Shown here: piece by piece, positions 26,510 through 39,470 of the stretch
How positions within the stretch are numbered: the stretch's first letter is position 1
How the letters are laid out: each line of letters opens with the position of its first letter
Notes under the pieces: generated by a model
The model's input: the letters and a program-made list of their open reading frames with translations, nothing else
Database searches by the model: none
What the model was told of the DNA's origin: nothing
Program-made: the position numbers and the translations under genes
From: Scortum barcoo
Lineage: Eukaryota; Chordata; Actinopteri; Centrarchiformes; Terapontidae
Length of the DNA: 64,000 bases
Direction: 5' to 3'
Assembly (NCBI GenBank): GCA_023238725.1
Contig: CM041553.1
Span: 13,885,001 to 13,949,000, forward strand

Positions 26510-26965
26510 GAGTACGACTTTCAGGTCCCTTCCCTTCTCTCTACAGTGCGCTCTAGCTTGGCCCCAAAGTCCCTCCCCACACAGTCACCCTTTTTTTTCT
26601 TTTTTTGCTTTTCATAATTTTTTTTCTCTTGCTTTCTTGTCTTTGTTGTGTAAGTTGCTGTTGACAAATGAGGAATAGGCAGTTTTTTCATTGCTCGATT
26701 GTTCAGTTTTTCTCTGCCACTACGTTCACACACTCAGGGGAGGGGTGCTGTCCCCACGCTGTGCAGGAGCAGTGATTGACCCTCCATCAGATACTCCTGG
26801 CTCTGGTTGTTTTGATTCGGACGTGGTGGATTCTTGTCAAATGGACGCAGCAGGTGATGCCAGACAAGCCTGATTTTTTCCACAGATCTGTCTCGTGTAC
26901 TGCTGTCAGACGTGACAGTTTTATCAATTAGTTATTTTTAAACAAGTCACCTACTTCTGCTTTAA
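26510..26965 (-). repeat. teleost interspersed repeat, family B copy 1
   Basis: The reverse complement contains GCAGAAGTAGG near one end and, further in, AGAGCCAGGAGTATCTGATG followed by GAGGGTCAATCACTGCTCCTG. The stretch at about 60905-61190 on the + strand carries the matching GCAGAAGTAGG and AGAGCAGAAGTATCTGATG, then CTTCAATTGACGCTCCTG. The two are therefore diverged inverted copies of one family. Confidence 0.7.
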
Positions 26966-29188
26966 GGGCAGATTTTACTGGTATTTTACAAGTAAAATAT
27001 GTGTTTCTATTATCTTGTCAGAAAATAACAGAAACCCCTTTCTGTGTAATTAAATACAGTTGACAAAAAATGAAATTAAATCTTTAAAAGAAAAAACTGA
27101 ATATAATGACCTTCCTGAAGCAAAGATTTATTATAGAGCTATTGTATCAGACTGAATTAGTTAGTCTAGTTAGATGTACCGACTGACTGTGTTTTTTTTT
27201 CAATATCAAGAAAGTTACAATGAAATTTTCTGAGCTTGTGTGAAAGCTGGCTAACAAGTGAACATGACAGAATTAACTGATCACCGGTGGCCATTGAGCG
27301 TGAAGAGTTTGGGAAAAATTAAAGCTTCCTCACACAGAAAACAGCTAATAAGAAGGCTGTAAGAAAAATGCCTTTCAGTCTATATCAGGTTACCTTATAG
27401 TTTCAATTTACCGTAATCACATTGTTTGATTGTGAATTACTATTACATTGCACGTTTTATTCTATTTAGAAAGGAAAACACACAGAATAAATGATTGCGA
27501 TCAATCAGTCAGGAACAGGAAACACTGCAACCTGCTCCGTAATGGAGCTCAGTCTCAGCTTCCAACCACAGTCAATTGCTCTATTGTTCCATTTGATTTT
27601 CTGAAGTGATGCATTTCATTGAGCTTGGCTGTGCAATCCACTCAATAACGCTACACCATTCATTTTCATTTTGTCTATTTATCATCCAACAAGAGAAGAA
27701 AATGGAGTGGGGGGGCATATGGAGCTCAAAACAGCATTCATTTGTTTTTCTGGGAATGGTTTCTGTCTCCGAAATGACGACTGCAAAGTATTTCCAACCT
27801 AAAAATCTCAGTTTGCCAAAGCTTAACTGAAAGCATTGGGTAGGGCTCACAGGGGTCAAGTAAAAGGATGATTTGTCACTGTTAAACTGGATTGTGGAAT
27901 GGGTTAAGTATGAATTATATCCACTCATGCCGACTGTCACAATCATTTTCCTCTTTTAGAATCCAACTGTCCTCTCAGTACTTTAACAGCTTGTTCTGTT
28001 GTTGATTTATTGAAAAAAAAGGATGGTGTGAGAGGTAGAGCAGGCAAATCAAGCACAAATTGGTCATTGTGCTTGATGTTCTGAAACCAACCATTGTATT
28101 TCAGTGTACTTCTGCTGTGGGAGAACCAATTAAGGGAACTTGGACATCTGAAAACTCCAGGGCCCAAACGTGTGGCGGACAGGGAGCCTCATGGCCAGAC
28201 ACAGGGATAATTAATGGAAGAAGCAGTGGGTAGTAGCAAAGCCCCACACATCAAACCACTATTGGTGTATTGTGGTGTCGTTAGGGGACGGGAGGCTGTT
28301 GGCCACACTGTCATTCACGTCTCTGTGACAACACTTGGAGCTATGTCGTGTCATTAATTTCTATTTTCAACTATTTTTCAAGCAGTGTTTTCCTATGGTG
28401 GGAGATGTGCACTGTTGCTTTCCCGTGGGTGTTCATTAACTGACCTGGCACTCAACCACACCAAAATATTCACCCCCATAAACCCCTGTCCACCGCCTCT
28501 CCCTCCTCTGTGTTTTTCTGATTTAATTGTCAGCCTTGTCCATTACTCATTCAAAACAAGGCCTGTTATAAGCACCCCTGTGCCCGCCTAGCCGTCTGTG
28601 AAGTGTTTATTTACTTTTGACAACGGTGTGCAAATTGGAATGAAGCACTGTGACATTACCTGTCCTTTGGTTTCAACATGGGACTGATGCTACATTAAGA
28701 CCGAAGGATGGCTGGGCAGAGATGACTAATAACAGAGCGATACTGACACATTTTACTGTAAATCAAGCTGAAATATGTACACTTAAAAGCAAATATACTG
28801 GCAAGGTGCAAAAGTACAAGCACAAGTATTGCGTATCTGTGGGCTTAGAAATACCGTGAGCAGGATACAAAAGGTAAGACCTGGCAGGAACCCTGCCATG
28901 TAACTTTGACATTTTAATGTGAACTAAAGCCCTGAAACAGCTGCATGGCATATTCATAAATACTGAATCAATGCTCTTGTCAGGTTCCATTAAGTGTAGA
29001 TATAACACTTATTCGAGGTAGTGCTGTGGAGGATATTTTGCAGAATTAACTTGAAAGATATTTAAAATTGAAAAATGCACTTTGGAGTTTTTCTCACCTC
29101 AAGGGCCTTCATTTTCTATTTTTCCAAGGTGCTGTATTCTGCATCTCACCATTTTAAGTCCCATCAGCTCTATTTTCTCTCTTTACAG

Positions 29189-29297
29189 ATGCGTTCTATG
29201 ACATTGTCACTGTCGGTGCCCCTGCAGCCCACTTCCAGGGCTTCAAGTGTGGTGGTCTGCAGCGTGTCCTCAGCAGATATGAAGCAGAGAAAAAGAG
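29189..29297 (+). CDS. inpp4b: inpp4b exon 6 in window
   Basis: A 109-base exon between ctctttacag and agag|gtatga. It completes Asp189 and encodes residues 190-224, then leaves AG for Ser225. It contains YDIVTVGAPAAHFQGFK, GGLQRVL and RYEAEKK. The string YD.VT.GAPAAH.QGFK.GGL is nearly invariant in animal INPP4 proteins. Confidence 0.98.
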
Positions 29298-31113
29298 GTA
29301 TGAAAAAAAAACTTGAAGATGATGGTGTGTTTAGAGGGAGCATGGGTAATTTGATACAAGACACATGCTGAAATAAAAACTTGCTTGAATTGACAAAAAA
29401 ATTCAACGTTTGGTATAACTAATAGTGACAGACAAATTTGTCCTCGGCCTATAGACTTTATTTTCCAAGCACCATACGGTTACTTACAGCCAGGTAATGC
29501 TGGATTTAGACCAAAACTCCACTGCCTCTGACAGCTCAATTTGACTGGAGGCAACAGGCATGATGGAAAAGGCTTGTTGAATTACAAGTTCCTCTGTACT
29601 GGTTCTTTTCCCTGGCAAGCATCTTTTCTCCCTCCTGAAGTTGTATATTAACTCAAGAGCCGGACATTTAGCGACAACTTCCCAGCTGCCAGCTGGATCT
29701 CACTCTTAAAATGCACTTGAATTCAAAACCAAGTGGTCAGTTTTTTTGTGACAAATGAGGAAATTTCTCATCAGTATTCTTACTACAAAAAGTATTTGTA
29801 GGTTGATTTGAAGATTTGTAGGCTGCAATTGAACAATAATCCATAACCAATTATCAGATATGTTGGGTCTATGACAATAATCAATCATTGTTAATGCCGA
29901 TTATTTCACAAGGAGTGAATCTTGAAGCAAAAAACGTATGCATTCTTATTCTTAAGAAATAGACCAAGAAGTCGGAGTAATACTCTGGCCTTGCTCAGAT
30001 CATTGCTCAAACTAGAGATGTTTTGTGAGTTGTTTTCACTGACACACAGGATGTCTCTCAGATTGAGTTTTATGTTAGATTGAGTTCAGCCTGTGGCTGT
30101 GAACCAGCTCTCTGCTTGATTGCTTGATGGGAAAAATATGTCTTGTGTGTTTCCTTCACTGACCAAAACAGCTAGCTGCACAAACACTCAGGGATGACTG
30201 AATAAAATGAGATCATGCTGCTATGATTGTGTTAGACACATAGGCACAAAGATATATATATATACACACACATACACTAACTGAAAATGCACTCTGGGGC
30301 AACATATCCATATGAGTTCCTCAAGTCTGAGATCAGCAGTATCCTGTAAATTCTGCTGTCTTTGCCCTTTGGATGCAGTATGGAGGTATATGTCACTGGA
30401 GTTCAGTATGTGGTCACTTGAGTGATGCCAGAAGAAATGAAGGGTGATTTTTCCCAAAGCTCCCCATAGAGTGCAAAGTCATTACAGACCATGCCAGATC
30501 CAATTAGTTACAGAGTTTGCAGCTCAAGAAAGAGGGGAAGAGAGGCACGATGGAGAGGAGAGAGGTGTGGATATGAAATGGATAAGCTGATGGGAAAATA
30601 GTTGGGGCCCTGTCCTGATAATAAAAAATAAAGAAAGGGCTTCTTTACGCTAAAGTGCACAAGTGAATTTGCTGAAGAGGGTCAGTTTTATCGGCTTGCA
30701 TGAACTATGATAAGGTTAGCATATTTTTGAGAATCTGCTGAAGTGAAATCATTTTCTTTGAATGAGAGATTAGACTTCAGAAAGAATTCTCCAGGGAGAC
30801 AGAGCTTTTTGTTTCATATTTGACTTAGCTAATGACTCACTGTAGCTTAAATTTTCCAATTTTCCGCCTGGCTAACTGACTACGGCCCGCGCTGAGCCTT
30901 ATCCATGTTTGACCTGGAATGCAGTCATTTGTCAGTCATCATCAGAAATAGGAATAATGTCCGTTTCTCTGTGATTTTGCGGTGGCCATTGTAACGAGGG
31001 TGTGTGTTTACTTTAAATAAGAAACATTCATTATTTCATGACATTGCTTTTTTAATGCAAGCACTAAACCTCTGACCAAATATGTATCCTAGAAGGACCC
31101 AATCAGTCCTTTT

Positions 31114-31132
31114 TTGTTGTTGTTGTTGTTGT
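31114..31132. repeat. (TTG)n microsatellite
   Basis: Six TTG trinucleotide units after a short T run. Confidence 0.88.
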
Positions 31133-34100
31133 GTGTTAAGTGAACTACTTTAGTCGTGTTCGTAAGTCCAGTTGAGAGTCACTTAATTGCAGGGAAAGTC
31201 GGCCTATTTGAGCAAAGTAAAGATACACATGTGCATGCACAGACAGACACTCACTCATTATACTTCACCCAGTACGTCTCCCTGCCTTTCAGAAGCGGCT
31301 TTGGGTAATCACATTTGATTAAAAAGGGAACAGTTGGCTAGATGTGAGACTTGGCTATTCAATGTGGTATTAATTCATCAAAGAGAAGATGGAAAAGGAT
31401 TGAGGAAGGGGAAAAAAGAAAAAAAAAACCTGAGCGTAGAGGTGTTACCAGGAGGGCAATAAAAGAGCTATTCGTCTTTGTTCCCAGGACACTAGAGGAG
31501 AGGGAGGGGGGTTCTTTCCAGATCTATTAAAAACCTGCATTGGCCAAACTTGGCAATGACCAGCGTAGGCAATGTAGTTTGTCTCACAGGATGGGCAAGG
31601 AAAGAGTTTAATCAATAGCTACACTTAGTATTCCTCCAGAAACCTTGCACATGTACACACAGGGCAAGAGCATTTATCTTTCATTAATGCATGCAGTCCC
31701 ACTTAAATGGCTGTTTTAAAAGTCACTGGATTTTTATCCGTTTTTAATTGAACCCTGTAGACAGAGCTGTGGATTTGCTGAGGTGGTCTAATCTTTCATT
31801 AACAGCCTCTTTTGAATTATTCAGCTAATATGCATAACGATGCAACACACTGTTTTTGGACAAAGGCTTTATGGAACCAGAACATTGCCAGTTTTTTTTA
31901 TGTGTCTTTATTACACATGTATGGGAGGAGGAGACACACAGGAGGATATGTCTTGGAGGAGTGTACAGTTTTTGCAGTAGCCTGACAGATCCCCGTTTGG
32001 AAGGTCAGCTGTATTTAGGTGGTGCAGAAGCTGTGCAGTGGAGCTCCTCTCTACATGTGTCTTTGAATCCTGTCCACCGTAACCGAGAGGAAGGGAAGCA
32101 CTGTCATTCAGCCAGGCCTCCTGGTCAAGCAGAACTGCCGAATGACACATTTCTGGGGCACATAGTGGTTGAAACTACATTGCACATTTAATAAAGTCTC
32201 TCGGGGCTGATGTTCAGATTTAATGTGACTAGCAGCATGTTGTCCAACAAAATAACTTCCTCCCAGGATTACTGTGTCTGCTCAGAGACAGGGCATTGGC
32301 AATGGCTGGGGCTCCATGCTGACGGACAACAGCTTGTTAGTTCTTTGCCTGCTCTGGAGTGGGCCTGCTCCAGGTTCTGGGGTGATGGAGAGGGACGCTG
32401 GCAGTAGCTTTGAGGCTTATCCGGTCTCAGATCAGGGTTTCTAGCTCGCGTCTTAATCGCTGAGAAAAGCTTTGGCTGTTATTCTGTGAACTGATGTGAG
32501 ATCAGTGCCCAGCAGAGGACTCAACAACAGATGGAGTTTGGAAGCTAAAAGAATCTGGTTTTAGATCAGATCTTCCAGCATTCATCTATAGCAGACTGTA
32601 TATTTTTTACTGCGGCCATGTGGCAGTAGCCTGGTGTAAGAAACTTGATGAGAGCGTGCTGTCTAAAATGACAAAGGAGGCTTTGGCAGTCACCTGGAGT
32701 GCTGCAAGGCTCTCTGCTGACATAGCTGCATTTTACTCCTGCTGGCTGTCAGCAGCAGGCCACAAGCTCTTCATTAATTTCCTCTCCACTATTAATTAGC
32801 CATGTGCTGGAGATGCTGGCTTAATTAGGCCACTGGGCCCAACGGTTTTCTCCCTGTTATAACCAGTTCCTATTGATCATTTAGGAAAACCAAGGAGGAC
32901 GTTCATGCACATTCTGCTGGTTTTAGTAATCTGATAGTGGGCTGTAGTGTCGAGTTTACCTGATGAAGTGCTGTGTCACAAGTGTGCACATATGGCTGAG
33001 CCCTTTTTTCTGGAGATGCTGCACTGTCCACATTTGTCCATGTGAAACTTGAATTTTAAGAAGCTGAAGGGTGATAACTTCATGAATCAAAGTGCTGGTG
33101 CAAAGCTCAGTCATTGCATATTGTGCAGGGGGAGTGGCAGCACACCTTCTGTATTTTCGTGGCCAGAGGTGCGTGAAATGCGCACCCAGGGCACACATGG
33201 AAATGAGGTGGGATTAAGGTGAATCTATATCATACATTATCAGTGAGTGTGTTGGGGTCTGGCAGCAACTCCAACTAAAAGCATTGCTCTCCCCGCACTG
33301 ACGCGCAGCTGACATCATGTACTGTCCGCAGGAGCTTTGCCTCGGAGGAAACTAATATTCTCTCACAGGAGGTGGAGACTTGCGAAGTGCAAATATCCCA
33401 AATATGCCTCTAAGCCATACTCAGAACATATGGAATACCTAGAAGTCGCTGTTGTTTTCTGTGATACTGAACAATTATATTTGGAATTGGAAATGGTTTA
33501 ATTTAATCTAAATTTATTAGCTTACATGCACCAGTAACATCACTGCTGCCAAATGGGGAGCGAAGCCATTTTTCTATTTCATGTTTGTGTAAGCTCAAAA
33601 ATTCCCACAATGAAATGAGACACAAGTTCTTTTATAACAACTAACAAAAACATTTTAGTTTTTGATAACAAATTATTTTTTTCAGTCACACCAGTCCTTA
33701 CTGTAACTAGCACAGTTCTATGACCAGTCATGGCTTTGCTCTACTGTTCCACAGCATGCTGTTCATTACAGCCACAGGTCAACCTTCGCTGCATGTGTCT
33801 TGAAAACGGCACACTCTCTACTGCATACTGCACTGCATAAATAGGGAAACTGTGTAGACTGGCACATGTAATTGAAGTTTGACAAAGTGTGTCACGGAAA
33901 TAAAGGACTTCAAACAAAAAACATGTTTTAATGACAGGAAAAGAGGAAGTAACATGAATAAAATGACTTTGTGTGATTTCAAAGACGTCTGTAAGGTCTC
34001 TACCAATTCAAGTGACAAAATATATCATAAAACCCACAAGGTGCTGGTCACTATTTAGATAATGAGTCCTAATCTGTAATTGGTGTTTTCTGTGTAATGG

Positions 34101-36116
34101 ACTCTACATAAATAAGCCTCCCTCATCTATTGTAGCTAGAATTTGAGATGAAGTAAGTGAAATACAATTTGTGCAAGACATTAAAGTCTCCATACATGTT
34201 GGGATTCTCCAACATGCAAGAAAGAGTTTCATTAATCTTTAGTACACATTGTGATTAAATTGAATTGTCAAAGGATATATTTCTAGCCCTTTGTGTTGTT
34301 TAAAAAAAAAAAGAAGGGAAGAAGGGAAAAAAAGAAAACTGGCTCACTTGAAATGCTCTATACTGCATGCAAGTATGGAAATCTGACCTAATGAGTCTCT
34401 TAGGTCTGCAGGTATGCACATAAATATTTATCAATAGTTTGTAAACTTAAAAGTTTACATTGTTGCTGGACAAATGGCTCACATTCACATTATGAATATC
34501 AATGAACATTCATATACTGTGTATAATGACGCAATCAAAGCAACGCCACCCATCTTATTGCTCTTATCAGGAATCATCTAATTTACACGCCTTAGTTCAA
34601 AGAGCCATGCAACCTTTTCTTTTCAAAGGATTTTCCACATTCTTTGTGATCATTATAGAAAATATAATGCTGCAAGACAAAAGAATACAGTGCATTGATA
34701 TCAAACACTCAAAATCGTATGATTAGATGGCAACTGCATTAGCACAAGATGTTAAACTAAGACATTCATTATATTCTATCATCAAACACACAATAAGTAA
34801 CCAGTTCTTCCGGGAGCTCCTTTAATCAAAAGTGAAGGATTTGGGAAGTAGGTGGCTTTTTATGAGTTCAGGTGTGCTGTGAGTCAGCTTGAGGCTAAGT
34901 CCTGCCAACGCAAGACCAAGACAGGTGGGCGAGTTTTCTGCTCTTGTATTTAATTATTAAAGTATCATGCACTCCAGCGATATCACAAATGGCCTCAGAC
35001 ATTTCTTGGGTTCAATCACCTCTCTGACACATGTTCAACAAAGGTAGTATTTTCTTTGCAGGGCTGTTGTACAAGGTTATACTGTGTATTTCTGTGTCCA
35101 CATGCTGTTTTATTTGCGCCATCTTTTAAAAAAATGGCATACAGCACTCCCAAATTACATCAGGGATGGAAAACCTGCCTAAGGCTTGAAATGACAGTCA
35201 GATTCTCATGTGCAGCATCCCCTTTGACCTTTCATGAGGTTTGCGTTCACACATTTATGCTATTTCACCTTTGCATGGTTTGTCGTCTTGGTAGAATCGT
35301 TTGGACTGACAGCAATGCTGATGAGGCAATTAAAGTTCCTTGCCTTGGCCAGCCTTAGAGGGGATCAATTCTGTCCTCTAGCATCAGGTGGTGGGTCCCA
35401 ACATTCATTATAGCCTGCATAGGCTCCCTAATGGGATTGGATTTGTACTTATGAGTCAACAGGGCTGTTATTGAATCTCAGTCGCTGAAGCAATTGTCCT
35501 CTTCCAACAACTTTCTCCTTTGCCTCTTCTTTTTTTTTTTTTGAGTGTCTTTTGTTGCATTCCTGCCAGATTTTTTCTCTTTAGTTCTGCTTAATGTAAT
35601 AAGATGAATGTAAGCTCACGGGGAATGAAAAGGTTTTACAGACTTTACTTTGTTGCAGTAGATTACTCAATTATAGTATTCTCTGTGGCTGAAATTTTTA
35701 GCATTTGAAGGTATGGTTATGGAAGTGGGTATAACCGGAGTTTGCTAGTAGGAATAGTGGTGTTCTGTGTGGTCGAGTATTTCACACTGTTTGCCCGGTG
35801 TCTCTCTCTCTCTCTCTCACTTAGTGATTCTTTTGATTAGCTTTGAGCTTGTGGGTGGTAGTCCTCCAGGGGGCTCATTAGCTGTAATGACAAGGCCAAG
35901 ATTTTAAAGTTAGCCAATCAAAGACATAGTTAGTGGCTAGTAGTACCTACAACAGTACGCCTAATTTCTTAAGACCTTCAGATTTTCACACTTATTGATA
36001 CGTCAGGTTGTGCTGCTCCACACAGGGCGACTTCTAAAGAACCTGCAAAATAGTAGGAGCACTGCAGAGAATAATGTATTATGCCATATATGCCAGCCCT
36101 TGCCTCCTTATGTATA

Positions 36117-36121
<5 letters not shown>

Positions 36122-36159
<38 letters not shown>
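36122..36159. repeat. (CT)n microsatellite
   Basis: Uninterrupted CT dinucleotide run of about 38 bases. A shorter CT run lies at 35801-35818. Confidence 0.95.
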
Positions 36160-36160
<1 letters not shown>

Positions 36161-37395
36161 GTCAATTATGCCTTAGGATCTGGCTCTGGGGTCTGGCCTA
36201 CATAGAGATTTGCAGAGCTGACTCTAAACTAGCTGGGAGGGTTGCAAATGACTGCCTCGCACCACGCTATGTCTGATGGCAGGAAGTCAGCAGAAACTCA
36301 TTGAAAGTCACTGGAACTTTACCCGAGGAGAATGTTTGATTGGAGTGATTTGCCCTGAATCTAGGAACTGACAAAAGGTGTTTTTGTCTGAGATTAAATA
36401 GCTCCCTAGAAATGAAGAAGAGATTAATTATTCATAGAGCAGAAATGGCTTGACATTGGACTGCAGGTCCAATCTGACAGTTCAGAATGAGTACCTGGAA
36501 AGCGTCGCCGTTGTACATTTCCAAGGCAGCCAAAGTAGGGACGCATAATGAAATGAGCTCGGAAAATTTGTACACCTTAACATATAGTTTATAATCAGTA
36601 AAAACCCATTATATGTTTGCCTGTCATTACTTGGCCTCAACACAGTTTGACTTTGTCCAGTGGGGATCAGCTACCCTTTCTGATTTCTGCTGTTATTAGG
36701 TAATGATAAGAGTAACACTCGTACCCTTCTTTAATCTACAGTATCTTCACCTGTGAATACAATTAGGTGAAGTTGCCATCTGTTGTCCTTTTTATTCACA
36801 GCGGGGCTCTCAGGCTTGATGTAGGTGGAATTTAGAGCTGCAGCAGTTTAGTGCAAGATCCAGAGAATTAATTGTCTAATTATAAGAAGATATTTGATGT
36901 GGTCAGTATCACTAATACTCTTTAAAATGCTGTTTTACAATAACAGTCCATGTGAGAGATGCTGTGCATGGCCTCAACACAAACATATTGGCACAAGTGT
37001 AGAAAAGCATCGACATGCACTTTAAATCACACCGTTCAGGAATAAACACAATACCTGTTCCAGTATTCTATGTTTGGATTTTTTTTGTGTGTCAGTGTTG
37101 ATCTTGTGGCCAGATGGAGCAGGTCGACCAGTGCAGGCTGCAGTGTGGCTTGTTTGATGTCAAATACCGCCTCGTCCTACTCTGCTAGTTTTGGCGGGTG
37201 GACACTAAGAAAACCAGCAGCACTGATCTAAACAAAACATGGAATGAGTGTCCACTGTGGCAGTCTCATTACAAGCAAGTGTGGCGCAGTTCATTTTCAG
37301 ATTTCAGATCAGATTTGAGCTACTTTTCACATTTATTCTCAAAACTGATAAAGTACGGTCTACAACCCTGCAATTGCAGCGAGAATCTGAATTGA

Positions 37396-37417
37396 TTTTT
37401 TTTTTTTTTTTTTTTTT
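37396..37417. repeat. 22-base T homopolymer in a splice acceptor tract
   Basis: An uninterrupted T run ends 11 bases before the acceptor AG of the next exon and so forms most of its polypyrimidine tract. Confidence 0.93.
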
Positions 37418-37428
37418 ACTCACCACAG

Positions 37429-37612
37429 CTTCAGCACTGCCTACCAGTGTATCTACTACTCTCCAGAGCACACAGCCAAAGCTCAGGAGGTACTCAGCAC
37501 CATGAGCCTCCTCCAGCCCCTCATCACAAGCTTAGCGGACCAGCTCCTCCAGGCTGCCCAGGAGCACTCTTCCCCCGGACTCACGGACGCACTCAAGAAC
37601 CTTTCTGACAAG
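37429..37612 (+). CDS. inpp4b: inpp4b exon 7 in window
   Basis: A 184-base exon between actcaccacag and aag|gtgagt. It completes Ser225 and encodes residues 226-286, with CIYYSPEHTAKAQEVLS, LLQPLITSLADQLLQAA, and LTDALKNLSDK at the end. It is strongly helical and GC-richer than the introns. The family shows YY.PE...KA.E.L..I..LQPQI at this place. It ends on a whole codon. Confidence 0.97.
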
Positions 37613-38734
37613 GTGAGTCATCCCCAAAGCCCTCCACCCACTCTCGCCTCCATCTAAACTATCCCTTTGTTCCTCTTGGCCTCAAGCTGCTGCAGTACTG
37701 AGCCCACCTCTTTTATTATTGGACATATCACCAAGCATCATCAGGTAATACCTCAGCCAGAAAAAGCATTTTACATTAATCTTTAGCTGTGGCAATGAGT
37801 CCATTTAAACCCCAAAACAACTTAATTATTTTCTCAGGGGTTCTGCTTCTAAGCCCATAACCAATAGTTTTCCCATTAGAGTTGCAATCTAAGACTATTC
37901 AGGTGGATGTATTGACCTAAACTGACTGTGACATGCTAAACGTTTACCCTCTCAGAGGAGTTATGCTACAAGAGTGACTTTGTACATGCCCTGATAATAT
38001 TACTTCACTCATCTCATTGCAAACAAAACTGCAAAATTGATATTGATAGAGTCTCAAAATAACTTTAAAACTTTAAATCCAGCAGTTGCTTCGGCGCAGC
38101 TGCACACACACGTGCACACACTAAACAGACAACCTCAGGAAAAATCCATAACTCATCATAAAAACGCCACACTAACAAAAGTGAATAGCAGCATGGAGGT
38201 TTATGGAGTTGAGGCGTTTTTATCAGTATAATTAATGAATTACATCTGGTGCTGTCAGATTGCAATCTGTTGTGGGAGAGATTGTTTTTGCCACAGTGGA
38301 ATAGAGCCCAATCAGCCCGCTTAATTGGTACATTCGCTCTGTCACCACTTCCTCTCATCCTTGATTAGACACGCACACATTGGCCAAGTAAACCCCTGGC
38401 CTGGTCAGCACAAGCAGGGCTGCTCTCTGATTAAAATCTCAAGCTGGGTTTGTGTGTGTGTGTTGTGTGTGCATGGTCATGTGTGTATGTGGTGGAGGGC
38501 AGTGAAAGTGTGAAACTGCGCTTTTGTGCGTTTCAAAAGCTGATATTCAGGTGACATCACTGTCTTCAAACCCCAAAAGCTTCATCATGGACAACATCAC
38601 ACTTTTTTTTTATCAATATTTCCTTCCACCACATCTGGTATCAGCTTTTTTATTACATACACACACAATATACACACACCTGTGTCTGCAGTCACACACA
38701 GACTCAAACTCACACACATAGTCAACAAATTTCC

Positions 38735-39163
38735 TCAAAAGGAATAGTATGGAAATAGGGAAACAGCTAAAGGTAACTAAATCAACCTACCTGTACCTCT
38801 AAAGCCCACTGCAGTAATTAACATATTGCATCTTGTCTGTTTAATCTGTTTAAAAGGAATAAAAGTGACAATTTCCTGTTCTTGGGAGGGTTTATGTGCA
38901 AGACTGCTTCCCAGTCAGGAGCAGTTGCAAGACGACAAGAGACACCTTGTTTTTTGTTCGAATGAAATAACTACATGTTGATTAGTGAGCTTTAAATGTG
39001 CTGGCAGGTATATTTAGTTCCTTTTGACAGGGCCTGGCTAGCTGTTTCCCCCTGCGTCCAGTCTTTATATTAACCTAAGCTAACCTCCTGCTTGCTCTGA
39101 CTACATATTGACTGTGTGGACACATGAATAAACATATTTTCCAAAACGTCAAACTGTTCCTTT
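38735..39163. repeat. foldback-type teleost repeat (MITE-like), about 430 bp
   Basis: The left end AAAAGGAATAGT and the right end AACTGTTCCTTTAA are imperfect inverted repeats. Internally, GGGAAACAGCTAAAGG and ACCTCTAAAGCCCACT in the left arm are answered by GGCTAGCTGTTTCCCCC and TTAGTGAGCTTTAAATG in the right arm. It is thus a long imperfect palindrome, a structure I recognise from a very common percomorph repeat. Confidence 0.7.
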
Positions 39164-39177
39164 AACAATCTGTGCAA

Positions 39178-39470
39178 CACATTAAAGCTGCAAACATTAG
39201 TCGGATTAAATTGATTAATGGGTTAAAAATGAATGGCAACAACTAATAATCAATCTTAATTTTTCAAACAAAAATGCCAGATATTCTGTGGTCTTGCCCT
39301 CTCAAATGAGTTGAATCTCGTCTTTATTTATAATAGTAAACTGACTTTGAGTTTTAGTTTTTTTAATAAAATTAAGGTTTTTGCATACACCACTTTATCT
39401 GTATACAAATTAGTCTATTATAATGGACATTAATAGGCAAAACTTGATTAATCAACTAAGTGATTGGCAG
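39178..39470. repeat. AT-rich teleost repeat
   Basis: Begins AAAGCTGCAAACATTAGTC and ends with AACTTGATTAATCAACTAAG. Both are variants of the GATTAATCGATTAA-bearing ends of a repeat common in fish introns. It is heavily diverged. Confidence 0.45.

Larger units (their letters stand above)
24207..29188 (+). other. inpp4b intron (5.0 kb) rich in interspersed repeats
   Basis: Three repeat blocks are listed separately (about 24395-24810, 25670-26425 and 26510-26965). The rest, 26970-29188, is unique AT-rich sequence without an exon. Confidence 0.65.
29298..37428 (+). other. inpp4b intron (8.1 kb)
   Basis: Largest intron here. It holds (TTG)n at 31114-31132, (CT)n at 35801-35818 and 36122-36159, and a 22-T run just before the acceptor. 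A TAATTA-rich, low-repeat stretch at about 32690-32900 could be regulatory. No exon was found. Confidence 0.65.

Noticed and set aside
31856..32191. 111-codon + strand frame in the largest intron
   Set aside because: No recognisable domain; intron continuity from exon 6 to exon 7 is complete without it.
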